From Micromonosporaceae bacterium (GTDB taxonomy: Bacteria > Actinomycetota > Actinomycetes > Mycobacteriales > Micromonosporaceae): 8,979 nucleotides of DNA. The position numbers and the translations under genes were made by a program. The DNA lies in NCBI GenBank assembly GCA_019689695.1, contig JADGHA010000150.1, forward strand, positions 1 through 8,979, given 5' to 3'. Below are positions 1 to 5,595 of the stretch, in pieces. Position 1 is the first letter of the stretch. Every line of letters begins with the position of its first letter. Under the pieces are notes generated by a model, which was not told the origin of the DNA, did not search any database, and saw nothing but the letters and a program-made list of their open reading frames with translations.

Positions 1-44
1 GATCGGCGGGCGAAGCGGGATCGGCGGAGGTGAGGCGGGATCGC
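1..44. repeat. short GC-rich direct repeats at the left edge
   Basis: GATCGGCGG occurs at 1-9 and 19-27, each followed by a purine-rich stretch ending in AGCGG or AGGCGG, and a third partial unit GATCGC begins at 39. The spacing is 18-20 bp. The array may continue left of the window. No function can be assigned; it abuts the -10 box of the methyltransferase gene. Confidence 0.4.
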
Positions 45-45
45 A

Positions 46-51
46 TAGGTT
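46..51 (+). promoter_or_regulatory. -10 hexamer of a probable leaderless promoter (methyltransferase)
   Basis: TAGGTT fits the actinobacterial -10 pattern TANNNT. It ends 7 nt before the GTG at 59, so transcription would begin at or next to the start codon. No clear -35 box lies at the right distance, and no Shine-Dalgarno sequence is well placed for GTG 59. Confidence 0.5.
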
Positions 52-58
52 GCTGGGC

Positions 59-706
59 GTGACTGAGGAGGAGCCGTACGCCGAGGTGGGCGTCGGGCCG
101 TGGCCGGGCGGCCGGCAGGCCTGGCCGGACGATCCGCGGTACGACCCGGAACTGCTGGAGCACGGCGACCGGCGCAACGTGGTGGACCGCTACCGGTACT
201 GGCGGCGCGAGGCGATCGTCGCCGACCTGGACCGGCGGCGGCACGACTTCCACGTGGCGATCGAGAACTGGCAGCACGACCTGAACATCGGCACGGTGGT
301 GCGCAACGCCAACGCCTTCCTGGCCCGGGAGGTGCACATCATCGGCCGCCGGCGGTGGAACCGGCGTGGCGCCATGGTGACCGATCGTTACCAGCACGTC
401 CGGCACCACGACTCCATTGCGGAATTCGTGGCCTGGGCCCGCGGTGAACAGCTGCCCGTCGTCGGCATCGACAACCTGCCCGGAAGCAAACCGCTGGAGT
501 TTGCGCCACTGCCCCGGCGCTGCGTGCTGCTCTTCGGGCAGGAGGGTCCCGGCCTCTCCCAGGCTGCCCGGGAAGCCTGCGACCAGCTTCGCTCTATTAG
601 CCAATATGGATCGACCCGGTCCATCAATGCGGGCGTGGCGAGCGGTATCGCCATGCACGCGTGGATCCGCGAATACGCACTGCCACCGCCGGGAAGCGAG
701 GCTTGA
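59..706 (+). CDS. TrmH/SpoU-family (SPOUT) RNA 2'-O-methyltransferase
   Basis: This 215-residue protein is predicted to transfer a methyl group from S-adenosylmethionine to a ribose 2'-OH in tRNA or rRNA in the cytoplasm. The SPOUT motifs are in order: motif 1 NIGTVVRNANAF (residues 76-87) with the catalytic-type Arg82 and Asn83, motif 2 LFGQEGPGLS (158-167), and motif 3 GSTRSINAGVASGIAMHAW (184-202), which would form the trefoil knot and AdoMet pocket. The Pro usual just before the motif 3 glycine is replaced (ISQYG); I recall this variant from actinobacterial orthologues. About 65 N-terminal residues precede the knot domain. I chose GTG at 59 because a TAGGTT -10-like box ends 7 nt upstream, giving a leaderless start. 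A TTG at 50 in the same frame is the alternative and would add three residues. The next gene follows after 31 bp, so co-transcription is likely. The family is certain; the target nucleotide cannot be told. Confidence 0.93.
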   Translation: MTEEEPYAEVGVGPWPGGRQAWPDDPRYDPELLEHGDRRNVVDRYRYWRREAIVADLDRRRHDFHVAIENWQHDLNIGTVVRNANAFLAREVHIIGRRRWNRRGAMVTDRYQHVRHHDSIAEFVAWARGEQLPVVGIDNLPGSKPLEFAPLPRRCVLLFGQEGPGLSQAAREACDQLRSISQYGSTRSINAGVASGIAMHAWIREYALPPPGSEA

Positions 707-737
707 CTCGGTCCAATTCCCTGCGCACCGTAAGAAT

Positions 738-1400
738 GTGGGCGTCGCGGTCAGTTGCCCGCGTTGCGCCGGGCCGGTGCGGCCGCCAGATCTGATGCAC
801 ACCGACTGGCGGTGCGACGGGTGCGGCCCGGTCCCGCCTCTGCACGTCGCGCAGCACATCGGGCCGGAGGTCATGGCGGCCGTCGTCGCCCAGGTGCTGC
901 ACGGTCCGGCCCGGGTGCCGCTGTGGTGCCTCTGGCCGCTCGTGCCAGGGTGGACGGTGACCGGTGTGGGCTGGGCCGGCGACGAGCGGACCGGCGTACG
1001 GGCCACCGCGCTCGCGTGCAGCGGCCCAGCTCCGCTCGGAGGTGGACCGGCCGACCTGGTGCTGGTCGCCGAGGAGCCCGGAGTCGGTCTGGGCAGCCGG
1101 TTCGCCGGCATCTTGGGACCAGACCCGGGTCCGGTGCTCGCCGCCGCCCTGACCGACAGCGGCGCCCACGCGAAGATCAAGGTGGCCGGTCACCCGACTC
1201 CATTGTGGTCGGTCGGGTCGGCACCGGACCGCAGCGCGTACGCGGGTGAGGCGATGGGCGTGTGGCTGTGGCTGGTGGCGTGGCCGCCGAGCGCAGGGTA
1301 TCTCCTGGCCGAAGACGTCACGCTGCGCGACCTGACGGTGTGGCTGCCGCCGGAGCTCGTATTCGGTGCGCCGTGCCCGTATCTGCATGGCGCGGCCTGA
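738..1400 (+). CDS. DUF6758-type zinc-ribbon protein, conserved in actinobacteria
   Basis: This 220-residue soluble protein has no known biochemical role. The N-terminus shows a zinc ribbon, Cys7-X2-Cys10 (CPRC) and Cys26-X2-Cys29 (CDGC). A hydrophobic Trp/Pro/Gly-rich body follows, with the segments VPLWCLWPLVPGW (about residues 64-76), ACSGPAPLGGGPADLVLVAEE and the C-terminal TVWLPPELVFGAPCPY. I recall these as typical of the actinobacterial DUF6758 family. GTG at 738 places the zinc ribbon seven residues from the start, as expected. The reading frame stays open far upstream, across the methyltransferase gene, but that part is a shadow of the methyltransferase frame. The Shine-Dalgarno signal is poor (TAAGAA directly before GTG), so translation may depend on coupling to the gene 31 bp upstream. 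No signal peptide or clear membrane helix is seen. The family call rests on remembered motifs. Confidence 0.85.
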   Translation: MGVAVSCPRCAGPVRPPDLMHTDWRCDGCGPVPPLHVAQHIGPEVMAAVVAQVLHGPARVPLWCLWPLVPGWTVTGVGWAGDERTGVRATALACSGPAPLGGGPADLVLVAEEPGVGLGSRFAGILGPDPGPVLAAALTDSGAHAKIKVAGHPTPLWSVGSAPDRSAYAGEAMGVWLWLVAWPPSAGYLLAEDVTLRDLTVWLPPELVFGAPCPYLHGAA

Positions 1401-1466
1401 CTGTGCCGGTCCAATGGGCGCGAGCACGAAGATTTGCGCACGTTGAGATGCATAACTCATACTCTG

Positions 1467-1472
1467 GGGTAT
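1467..1472 (+). promoter_or_regulatory. possible SigB-like -10 (GGGTAT) upstream of the membrane-peptide operon
   Basis: The 117-bp gap 1401-1517 is locally AT-richer than its surroundings (about 1434-1475) and contains GGGTAT at 1467-1472, the -10 consensus of SigB/SigF-type stress sigma factors. The matching GNNT -35 element (GCAT at 1450-1453) is 13 bp upstream, slightly short of the usual 14-16. A TTGAGA at 1443-1448 offers a housekeeping-like -35, but no good -10 lies 17 bp further on. This is a weak call. Confidence 0.3.
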
Positions 1473-1517
1473 CGCACGACGACAGCCTGGTGCGTCGTGG
1501 GGAGGGGAAGGCCCGCG

Positions 1518-1676
1518 ATGGTCAAGAAGATTCTCACCTGGGGCGGACTCGCCTTCGTCATTTTCTATATTGCCTACAATCCCGCCTCCGCCGCTGACGT
1601 GATGAAGTCACTGGGCGGCACGCTGCGCGACATCGGCCAAGGTTTCGGCGACTTCTTCACCAACCTTGTAGCCTGA
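1518..1676 (+). CDS. 52-residue single-pass membrane peptide
   Basis: This small protein starts MVKKILTWGG and has two parts. One hydrophobic helix spans about residues 5-20, with a positively charged N-terminus that suggests N-in topology. After an Asn-Pro break (21-22) comes an amphipathic helix (about 26-50) with hydrophobic residues at 28, 32, 36, 39, 43, 46, 47 and 50. Ala-Ser-Ala-Ala at 23-26 could resemble a signal-peptidase site, but the remaining 26 residues look like a membrane-lying helix rather than a secreted product. The start is set by the strong purine-rich Shine-Dalgarno GGAGGGGAAGG at 1501-1511, 6 nt before ATG. The frame is open upstream from 1434, but that part has no ribosome site. 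I recall near-identical small proteins in Micromonosporaceae and Streptomyces. The function is unknown. It sits 5 bp before the PH-domain gene, so the two are probably one operon. Confidence 0.82.
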   Translation: MVKKILTWGGLAFVIFYIAYNPASAADVMKSLGGTLRDIGQGFGDFFTNLVA

Positions 1677-1681
1677 CCAGC

Positions 1682-2596
1682 ATGGGCAGCGGACCCGACT
1701 CACCTGTCGGCCCGGACGACCCCGACCGGTGGCGCGGGGAGGAGGAAACCCAGCGCATACCGCGACCCGGTGCCGACGACGATTCCCAGGGCGAGGGGGG
1801 CGACGGCACCGGCAGCTTCACCGGGGGGCCGGACGAGGCGGTGCCCGGCTGGGATGAGGATGGGACGCAGGCGCCGCGCGGGGCGGCCGACGACGAGCCC
1901 GACCCGGGCGACTACGGCCCGCCGCCTGGCCCGGGTGACCTGCGCGAACCGCCTCCCAGCATCGACGAGGAGGAGCTTGTCGGCCTGCACTACGCCGGCG
2001 AGGACCCCGGCATGCCGATCGGCCCACGCCGGGTCATGCCGCTGGAGGACGAGCCGAGCAGCGTGGTCGCCCGCTACCTTTTCCCGACCGAGCGCTACCG
2101 TGGTGAATGGAAGCGGCACTGGATCCACCTGCAGAACGTCTTCCTGATCGCGTTCCTCGCCACTCTGCTGCTCGGGTTCCTGACCGGGTTCACCACCCGG
2201 AACAACCAGCCCGGGCTGACCACCGTGATCGTGCTGATCTGGCTCTTCGTGGTCTTCTGGGTGGCCTGGCGGGTGGCCGACTGGTACTTCGACCGGTTCA
2301 TCCTGACCAACAAGCGGGTGATGGTGGTGAACGGCATCATCACCCGCCGGGTGGCGATGATGCCGTTGCTGCGGGTAACCGACATGAAGTACGAGCAGTC
2401 CCCGCTGGGCCGGATGCTCAACTACGGCACGTTCGTGCTGGAGTCGGCGGGCCAGGAGCAGGCGCTGCGGGAGATCAAGCACCTGCCCAACCCGAACGAG
2501 CTCTACCTGCGGGTGGTCGAGGAGATGTACGAGCCGCAGGCGGTCGAGGCGCGGCTCGGGCGCAGCGCCGACGCGGTCGAGGCCGAGGACGCGTAG
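1682..2596 (+). CDS. bacterial PH-domain (YdbS-like) membrane protein with disordered N-terminus
   Basis: This 304-residue protein has three parts. Residues 1-125 are acidic and Pro/Gly-rich and are probably disordered. Two transmembrane helices follow at about 152-171 and 178-197, joined by a short loop. A bacterial PH (bPH/DUF304-type) domain spans about 198-282, seen in WYFDRFILTNKRVMVVNG followed by TRRVAMMPLLRVTDMKYEQS and the YGTFVLESAGQEQAL strand-turn pattern. bPH proteins are thought to act as membrane-associated scaffolds; no enzyme motif is present. ATG at 1682 lies 5 bp after the stop of the membrane peptide gene and has no clear Shine-Dalgarno of its own, so translational coupling is likely. 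The two-TM hairpin would place both the acidic tail and the PH domain in the cytoplasm. The domain call is firm; the cellular role is unknown. Confidence 0.88.
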   Translation: MGSGPDSPVGPDDPDRWRGEEETQRIPRPGADDDSQGEGGDGTGSFTGGPDEAVPGWDEDGTQAPRGAADDEPDPGDYGPPPGPGDLREPPPSIDEEELVGLHYAGEDPGMPIGPRRVMPLEDEPSSVVARYLFPTERYRGEWKRHWIHLQNVFLIAFLATLLLGFLTGFTTRNNQPGLTTVIVLIWLFVVFWVAWRVADWYFDRFILTNKRVMVVNGIITRRVAMMPLLRVTDMKYEQSPLGRMLNYGTFVLESAGQEQALREIKHLPNPNELYLRVVEEMYEPQAVEARLGRSADAVEAEDA

Positions 2597-2737
2597 GCCC
2601 GACCCCGGCAGAGGTCGTCTGATCGTCGGGGAAAGCGCTACCTTCTACCGCTGGCTGTTTGTGCGCCGGCTGTGGCACCCTGACCTGGCGTAGCGCGAAG
2701 CACATGGCGGTGGCGCGCGAGCACGGGGAGGCGACGG

Positions 2738-3430
2738 GTGTCGGGCAGGTCCTCGATCGAGGATGATTTCCGCGAGTTCGTCGTGGCCCGGTCCGCCGCG
2801 CTGCTGCGCACCGCGTACCTGCTCGCCGGCGACTGGGCCACCGCGGAGGACCTGCTGCAGACCGCGCTGACCAAGACCTACCTGGCCTGGAAGCGGCTGG
2901 GCGAGATCGAGGCGGTCGAGCCGTACGCGCGGCGGGTGCTGGTGAACACCGCGACCAGCTGGTGGCGGCGGCGCTGGCACGGCGAGCGGCCGACCGAGGT
3001 GCTGCCCGAGCGGGCCGCCCCGGACCAGCTGGAGGAGCAGCTCGAGCGGGACGTGCTGTGGCGGCACGTCAAGGCGCTGCCGGCGCGGCAGCGGGCGGTG
3101 CTGGTGCTGCGCTTCTACGAGGACATGTCGGAGGCGCAGACCGCGGCGCTGCTCAAGATCTCGCCAGGCACGGTGAAGAGCCAGACCTCGCGCGCCCTGA
3201 CCACCCTGCGGCACCGGCTCGCCGCCGAGGGCGTCGACCCGGACCGGCTCAGCCAGGCGCCGCCGGTGGCGGCCGGGGCACTGGGCGTACCCGAGGGCGC
3301 GGCTCCACCACTGCCCAGTCCGCGCCGCGGCCACGGTGGTCCGGCGGCGCCGCGGAAGCGCGCCCCGGCCATGCCCGCGAGCCGCACCCCGTTGCCGCTG
3401 GCCCGCCCGAGCGCGGCACCGGCCGAGTAG
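2738..3430 (+). CDS. SigE-family (ECF-type) RNA polymerase sigma factor with long C-terminal tail
   Basis: This 230-residue protein is predicted to direct RNA polymerase to a specific promoter set. Region sigma-2 spans about residues 8-85, with AYLLAGDWATAEDLLQTAL and the WWRRRW segment before the linker. Region sigma-4 spans about 105-162, with LPARQRAVLVLRFYEDMS and the helix-turn-helix AQTAALLKISPGTVKSQTSRAL. This pattern is the actinobacterial SigE-family type, usually 165-185 residues. Here an additional stretch of about 60 residues (about 170-230) is rich in Ala, Pro and Arg and looks disordered. GTG at 2738 is supported by GGGGAGG at 2725-2731, 6 nt upstream. No anti-sigma gene adjoins it; the upstream gene encodes the PH protein and the downstream gene a PHP nuclease. 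The target regulon cannot be inferred. The stop codon lies inside a short tandem repeat. Confidence 0.9.
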   Translation: MSGRSSIEDDFREFVVARSAALLRTAYLLAGDWATAEDLLQTALTKTYLAWKRLGEIEAVEPYARRVLVNTATSWWRRRWHGERPTEVLPERAAPDQLEEQLERDVLWRHVKALPARQRAVLVLRFYEDMSEAQTAALLKISPGTVKSQTSRALTTLRHRLAAEGVDPDRLSQAPPVAAGALGVPEGAAPPLPSPRRGHGGPAAPRKRAPAMPASRTPLPLARPSAAPAE

Positions 3431-3467
3431 CCGGCCGGCGAGTAGCCTGCGGGCCGAGTAGCCGGCC
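3421..3467. repeat. three-copy 15-16 bp tandem repeat covering the sigma-factor stop codon
   Basis: Units lie at 3421-3436, 3437-3451 and 3452-3467. Each contains GAGTAGCC, and the outer two are identical (GGCCGAGTAGCCGGCC). The first unit holds the TAG stop of the sigma-factor gene. The region to 3632 contains no gene; it holds this repeat, a GC-rich hairpin at 3480-3499 and the promoter of the next gene. Confidence 0.75.
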
Positions 3468-3479
3468 GGGCCGGGTGCC

Positions 3480-3499
3480 GGCCGGGCAGCGGCCCGGTC
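3480..3499 (+). terminator. GC-rich hairpin, possible U-less terminator after the sigma factor
   Basis: An 8-bp stem (3480-3487 with 3492-3499, one G-U pair) closes a 4-nt loop AGCG. It lies 50 bp after the sigma-factor stop. No U tract follows. In DNA this GC-rich, hairpins arise easily by chance, so the call is weak. Confidence 0.3.
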
Positions 3500-3619
3500 C
3501 GCCGCGGCCGGCACTTGGGTTGAGGCCGGCTGGGCCGTACGGGCGGCAGCCGAGCCGGCACGACCGTCACTTTTAGACACCGAACCGGTGGTTTCGGGTT
3601 TGCCCGCGCCCCGTCGAGA

Positions 3620-3625
3620 TACGGT
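3620..3625 (+). promoter_or_regulatory. -10 hexamer of a probable leaderless promoter (PHP gene)
   Basis: TACGGT fits TANNNT and ends 7 nt before the ATG at 3633, so the transcript would start at the initiation codon. The -35 match is poor; TTGCCC at 3600-3605 is only 14 bp upstream. The geometry is the same as at 46-59. Confidence 0.5.
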
Positions 3626-3632
3626 GACGGCG

Positions 3633-4520
3633 ATGCGCATCGACCTGCACACCCACTCCACCGCCAGCGACGGCACGCTGACCCCGGCCGAGCTGGTCCG
3701 GGCCGCGGCCGCGGCCGGGTTGGACGTGGTCGCGCTGACCGACCACGACACCACCGCCGGCTGGGCGCCCGCGACCGCCGCGCTGCCCGAGGGCCTGACC
3801 CTGGTCCCCGGCGCCGAGCTGTCCTGCCGGTGGTACGGCGGCGTGGACCGGGGCTTCGATCCGCCGATCCCGCTGCACCTGCTGGCCTACCTGTTCGATC
3901 CGGCGGATCCGGCGCTCAGCGGCGAGCTGACCCGGATGCGGGAAGCCCGGGAACGGCGGGCCGAGCGGATTGTCGAGATGCTGCAGGCCGACGGCATCGA
4001 CGTCAGCTGGGCGGAGGTGTACACGTACGCCAACGGGGCGTCGGTCGGGCGGCCGCACATCGCGCAGGCACTCATCCGCCGTCGCTTGGTGGCCAACAGC
4101 GACGAGGCGTTCGCCCCGCAGTGGCTGGGCCGGCGCTACCGACTGCCCAAAGAGGACATCGACGTGTTCACCGCGCTGCGGTTGGTGCGCGGCGCGGGCG
4201 GGGTGGTGGTGTTCGCCCACCCGCGGGCGACCCGGCGCGGCCGGGTGGTCCCGGACGAGCTGATCGTGGAGATGGCCGAGGCCGGGCTGACCGGGCTGGA
4301 GGTCGACCACGAGGACCACTCGCCCGAGCAGCGGGCAGCGGTACGGCGGCTCGCCGCCGAGCTGGACCTGGTGGTCACCGGCTCCTCGGACTTCCACGGC
4401 AGCCACAAGACGGTTCAGCTCGGCGCCAACACCACGGCGGCCGAGGAGTACGAGCGGCTGATCGCCTCGGCGGTCAGCGCCACCCGCCCGGTTCTGGCCA
4501 CCAAGGACCGGCCCGGATAG
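3633..4520 (+). CDS. PHP-domain metal-dependent phosphoesterase (RNase AM / nucleotide phosphatase-like)
   Basis: This 295-residue cytoplasmic enzyme belongs to the PHP family related to YciV/TrpH (RNase AM). Members remove 5'-terminal nucleotides from short RNAs or dephosphorylate 3',5'-bisphosphonucleotides with a trinuclear metal site. The expected ligands are present: His6 and His8 (DLHTHS), Asp13, Asp37 and His38 (LTDHD), Glu62 (GAELS), His82, His142 (RPHI), His196 (FAHP), and Asp253 with His255 (SDFHG). Residues about 98-185 form the helical insertion that carries RPHIA. I chose ATG at 3633 because the protein then begins MRIDLHTHS as is usual for the family, and a -10 box ends 7 nt upstream. 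GTG at 3624 is in frame but overlaps that -10 box. The RecB-like nuclease gene follows after 35 bp. Fold and metal site are firm; the in vivo substrate is inferred. Confidence 0.92.
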   Translation: MRIDLHTHSTASDGTLTPAELVRAAAAAGLDVVALTDHDTTAGWAPATAALPEGLTLVPGAELSCRWYGGVDRGFDPPIPLHLLAYLFDPADPALSGELTRMREARERRAERIVEMLQADGIDVSWAEVYTYANGASVGRPHIAQALIRRRLVANSDEAFAPQWLGRRYRLPKEDIDVFTALRLVRGAGGVVVFAHPRATRRGRVVPDELIVEMAEAGLTGLEVDHEDHSPEQRAAVRRLAAELDLVVTGSSDFHGSHKTVQLGANTTAAEEYERLIASAVSATRPVLATKDRPG

Positions 4521-4543
4521 GCGGTGCTGTCGCACGCGGATGG

Positions 4544-4549
4544 CAGGAT
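4544..4549 (+). promoter_or_regulatory. weak -10-like hexamer before the RecB-like gene
   Basis: CAGGAT lies 6 nt before the ATG at 4556. It departs from TANNNT only at the first base, and there is no Shine-Dalgarno sequence in the 35-bp gap. A leaderless start or coupling to the PHP gene are both possible. Confidence 0.3.
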
Positions 4550-4555
4550 CGGCGC

Positions 4556-5431
4556 ATGCGACCGGCCAGAGAGACCGGACCTGAGCAGCTCGGGTTCGAG
4601 GGCATGCCCGAGCGGCTGTTCGTCTGTACGCCGAGCAAGCTGGCGACGTTCGAGGATTGCCCCCGGCGGTACCGGTACGCCTACGTGGACCGACCGGCTC
4701 CGCCGAAGGGCCCGCCGTGGGCGCACAACTCGCTCGGCGCCAGCGTGCACACCGCGCTGCGCAACTGGTTCGGGCTGCCGCGGCAGCGCCGCCGTCCGCA
4801 GGCCCTGCCGGTGCTGCTCAAGGCGACCTGGGTGCGCGAAGGCTACCGGGACCAGACCCAGGAGCGGGCGGTGTTCCGGCGCGCCCTGAGCTGGCTGGAG
4901 TCCTATGTGGAGACGTTGGACCCGGACGCCGAGCCGCTCGGCGTGGAGCGGATGATCGGTGCGCGGACCGCGGTGCTGGCGCTCAACGGGCGGGCCGACC
5001 GCATCGACGCCCGGACCGGCCCGGACGGGCCGGAAGTGGTCATTGTGGACTACAAGACCGGCCGTGCCACACCGGGCCCGGACGACGCCCGGGGCTCGCA
5101 GGCACTCGCGCTCTACGCCTACGCGGCCCGGCGGGTGTTCCGCCGGCCATGCCGGCGGGTCGAGCTGCACCACTTGCCGACCGGGACGGTCGTCGGGCAC
5201 GAACATACCGACGAGTCGATCGCGCGCACGGTCGGCCGGGCCGAGCGGACGGCGAAGGACATCCTCGCCGCCGAGCGCGCGGTCAGCGCTGGCGCCGACC
5301 CGGAGCAGGCGTTCCCGACCAGGGCCGGGTCCTGGTGCGGCTGGTGCGACTACCGGGCCGTGTGCCCGGCCGGCGCCAGCGTGCCGGCGCGCGAGCCGTG
5401 GGCCGCGGTGGAGCAGCCGGTGGGCGGCTGA
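4556..5431 (+). CDS. RecB-family PD-(D/E)XK exonuclease, Cas4-like, with Fe-S cysteines
   Basis: This 291-residue protein is a stand-alone nuclease domain of the RecB/Cas4 type, expected to degrade or trim single-stranded DNA ends during repair. Catalytic elements are in order: His65 (GASVHTALR), Asp148 (GRADRID), the core Asp165-X-Lys167 (VDYKTGR), and Gln182 with Tyr187 (QALALY). Four cysteines fit a 4Fe-4S cluster: Cys35 (EDCPRRYRY) near the N-terminus, and Cys261, Cys264 and Cys270 (CGWCDYRAVCP) near the C-terminus. The length is usual for actinobacterial homologues. ATG at 4556 leaves about 25 residues before the conserved SKLATFEDCP segment. No cas genes or CRISPR repeats are nearby, so a general repair role is more likely than CRISPR adaptation. 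The stop codon begins a GC-rich tandem repeat region. Confidence 0.92.
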   Translation: MRPARETGPEQLGFEGMPERLFVCTPSKLATFEDCPRRYRYAYVDRPAPPKGPPWAHNSLGASVHTALRNWFGLPRQRRRPQALPVLLKATWVREGYRDQTQERAVFRRALSWLESYVETLDPDAEPLGVERMIGARTAVLALNGRADRIDARTGPDGPEVVIVDYKTGRATPGPDDARGSQALALYAYAARRVFRRPCRRVELHHLPTGTVVGHEHTDESIARTVGRAERTAKDILAAERAVSAGADPEQAFPTRAGSWCGWCDYRAVCPAGASVPAREPWAAVEQPVGG

Positions 5432-5432
5432 T

Positions 5433-5456
5433 CCTTGCGCGCCTCGTCGCGCGGGG
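5433..5456 (+). terminator. hairpin 1 of a tandem pair after the RecB-like gene
   Basis: CCUUGCGCG (5433-5441) pairs with CGCGCGGGG (5448-5456) over nine base pairs including two G-U pairs, with a 6-nt loop, starting two bases after the stop codon. No U tract follows; it may be a GC-rich U-less terminator or a 3'-end stabiliser. Confidence 0.4.
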
Positions 5457-5461
5457 CTGAG

Positions 5462-5482
5462 CCTTGCGCGCCGCCGCGCAGG
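5462..5482 (+). terminator. hairpin 2 of a tandem pair after the RecB-like gene
   Basis: CCUUGCGCG (5462-5470) pairs with CGCGCAGG (5475-5482) through eight base pairs with one bulged U and a CCGC loop. It repeats the design of the hairpin 29 bp upstream, with the downstream arm changed. Confidence 0.4.
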
Positions 5483-5595
5483 CGGCTGCAGGCTAGCGCG
5501 ACCTGGCCGCGGGCTTGCGCGACCCGGCCGCAGGCGGCACGATCGGCGCCAGACGCGAGACCGCCTCGCGTTCCTGCTGGAACAGGGGAGGCCGC

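Larger units (their letters stand above)
5428..5535. repeat. degenerate GC-rich tandem repeats after the RecB-like gene
   Basis: Two units of 29 bp start at 5428 and 5457; their first 16 bases agree at 15 positions (CTGATCCTTGCGCGCC against CTGAGCCTTGCGCGCC). They are followed by two units at 5496-5514 and 5517-5535, which agree at 17 of 19 bases with a 21-bp period and share GCGCGACC and GGCCGC. The first unit contains the stop codon of the nuclease gene. The whole 164-bp gap 5432-5595 holds no gene. Confidence 0.75.

Noticed and set aside
2597..2640. terminator after the PH-domain gene
   Set aside because: Two competing 5-bp stems (CGACC/GGTCG and CCCCG/CGGGG) with long loops are too weak to call in DNA of this composition.
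3624..3632. GTG at 3624 as the PHP gene start
   Set aside because: It overlaps the -10-like TACGGT box and adds residues before the conserved MRIDLHTHS start.
2645..3754. 369-codon open frame on the minus strand opposite the sigma factor
   Set aside because: It is antisense to a clear sigma factor, with Arg/Gly/Ala-rich low-complexity translation and no family motifs; it is a GC-bias shadow.
4556..5431. Cas4-like nuclease as a sign of a CRISPR locus
   Set aside because: No regularly spaced direct repeats and no other cas genes are present; stand-alone RecB-like proteins of this type are common in actinobacteria.
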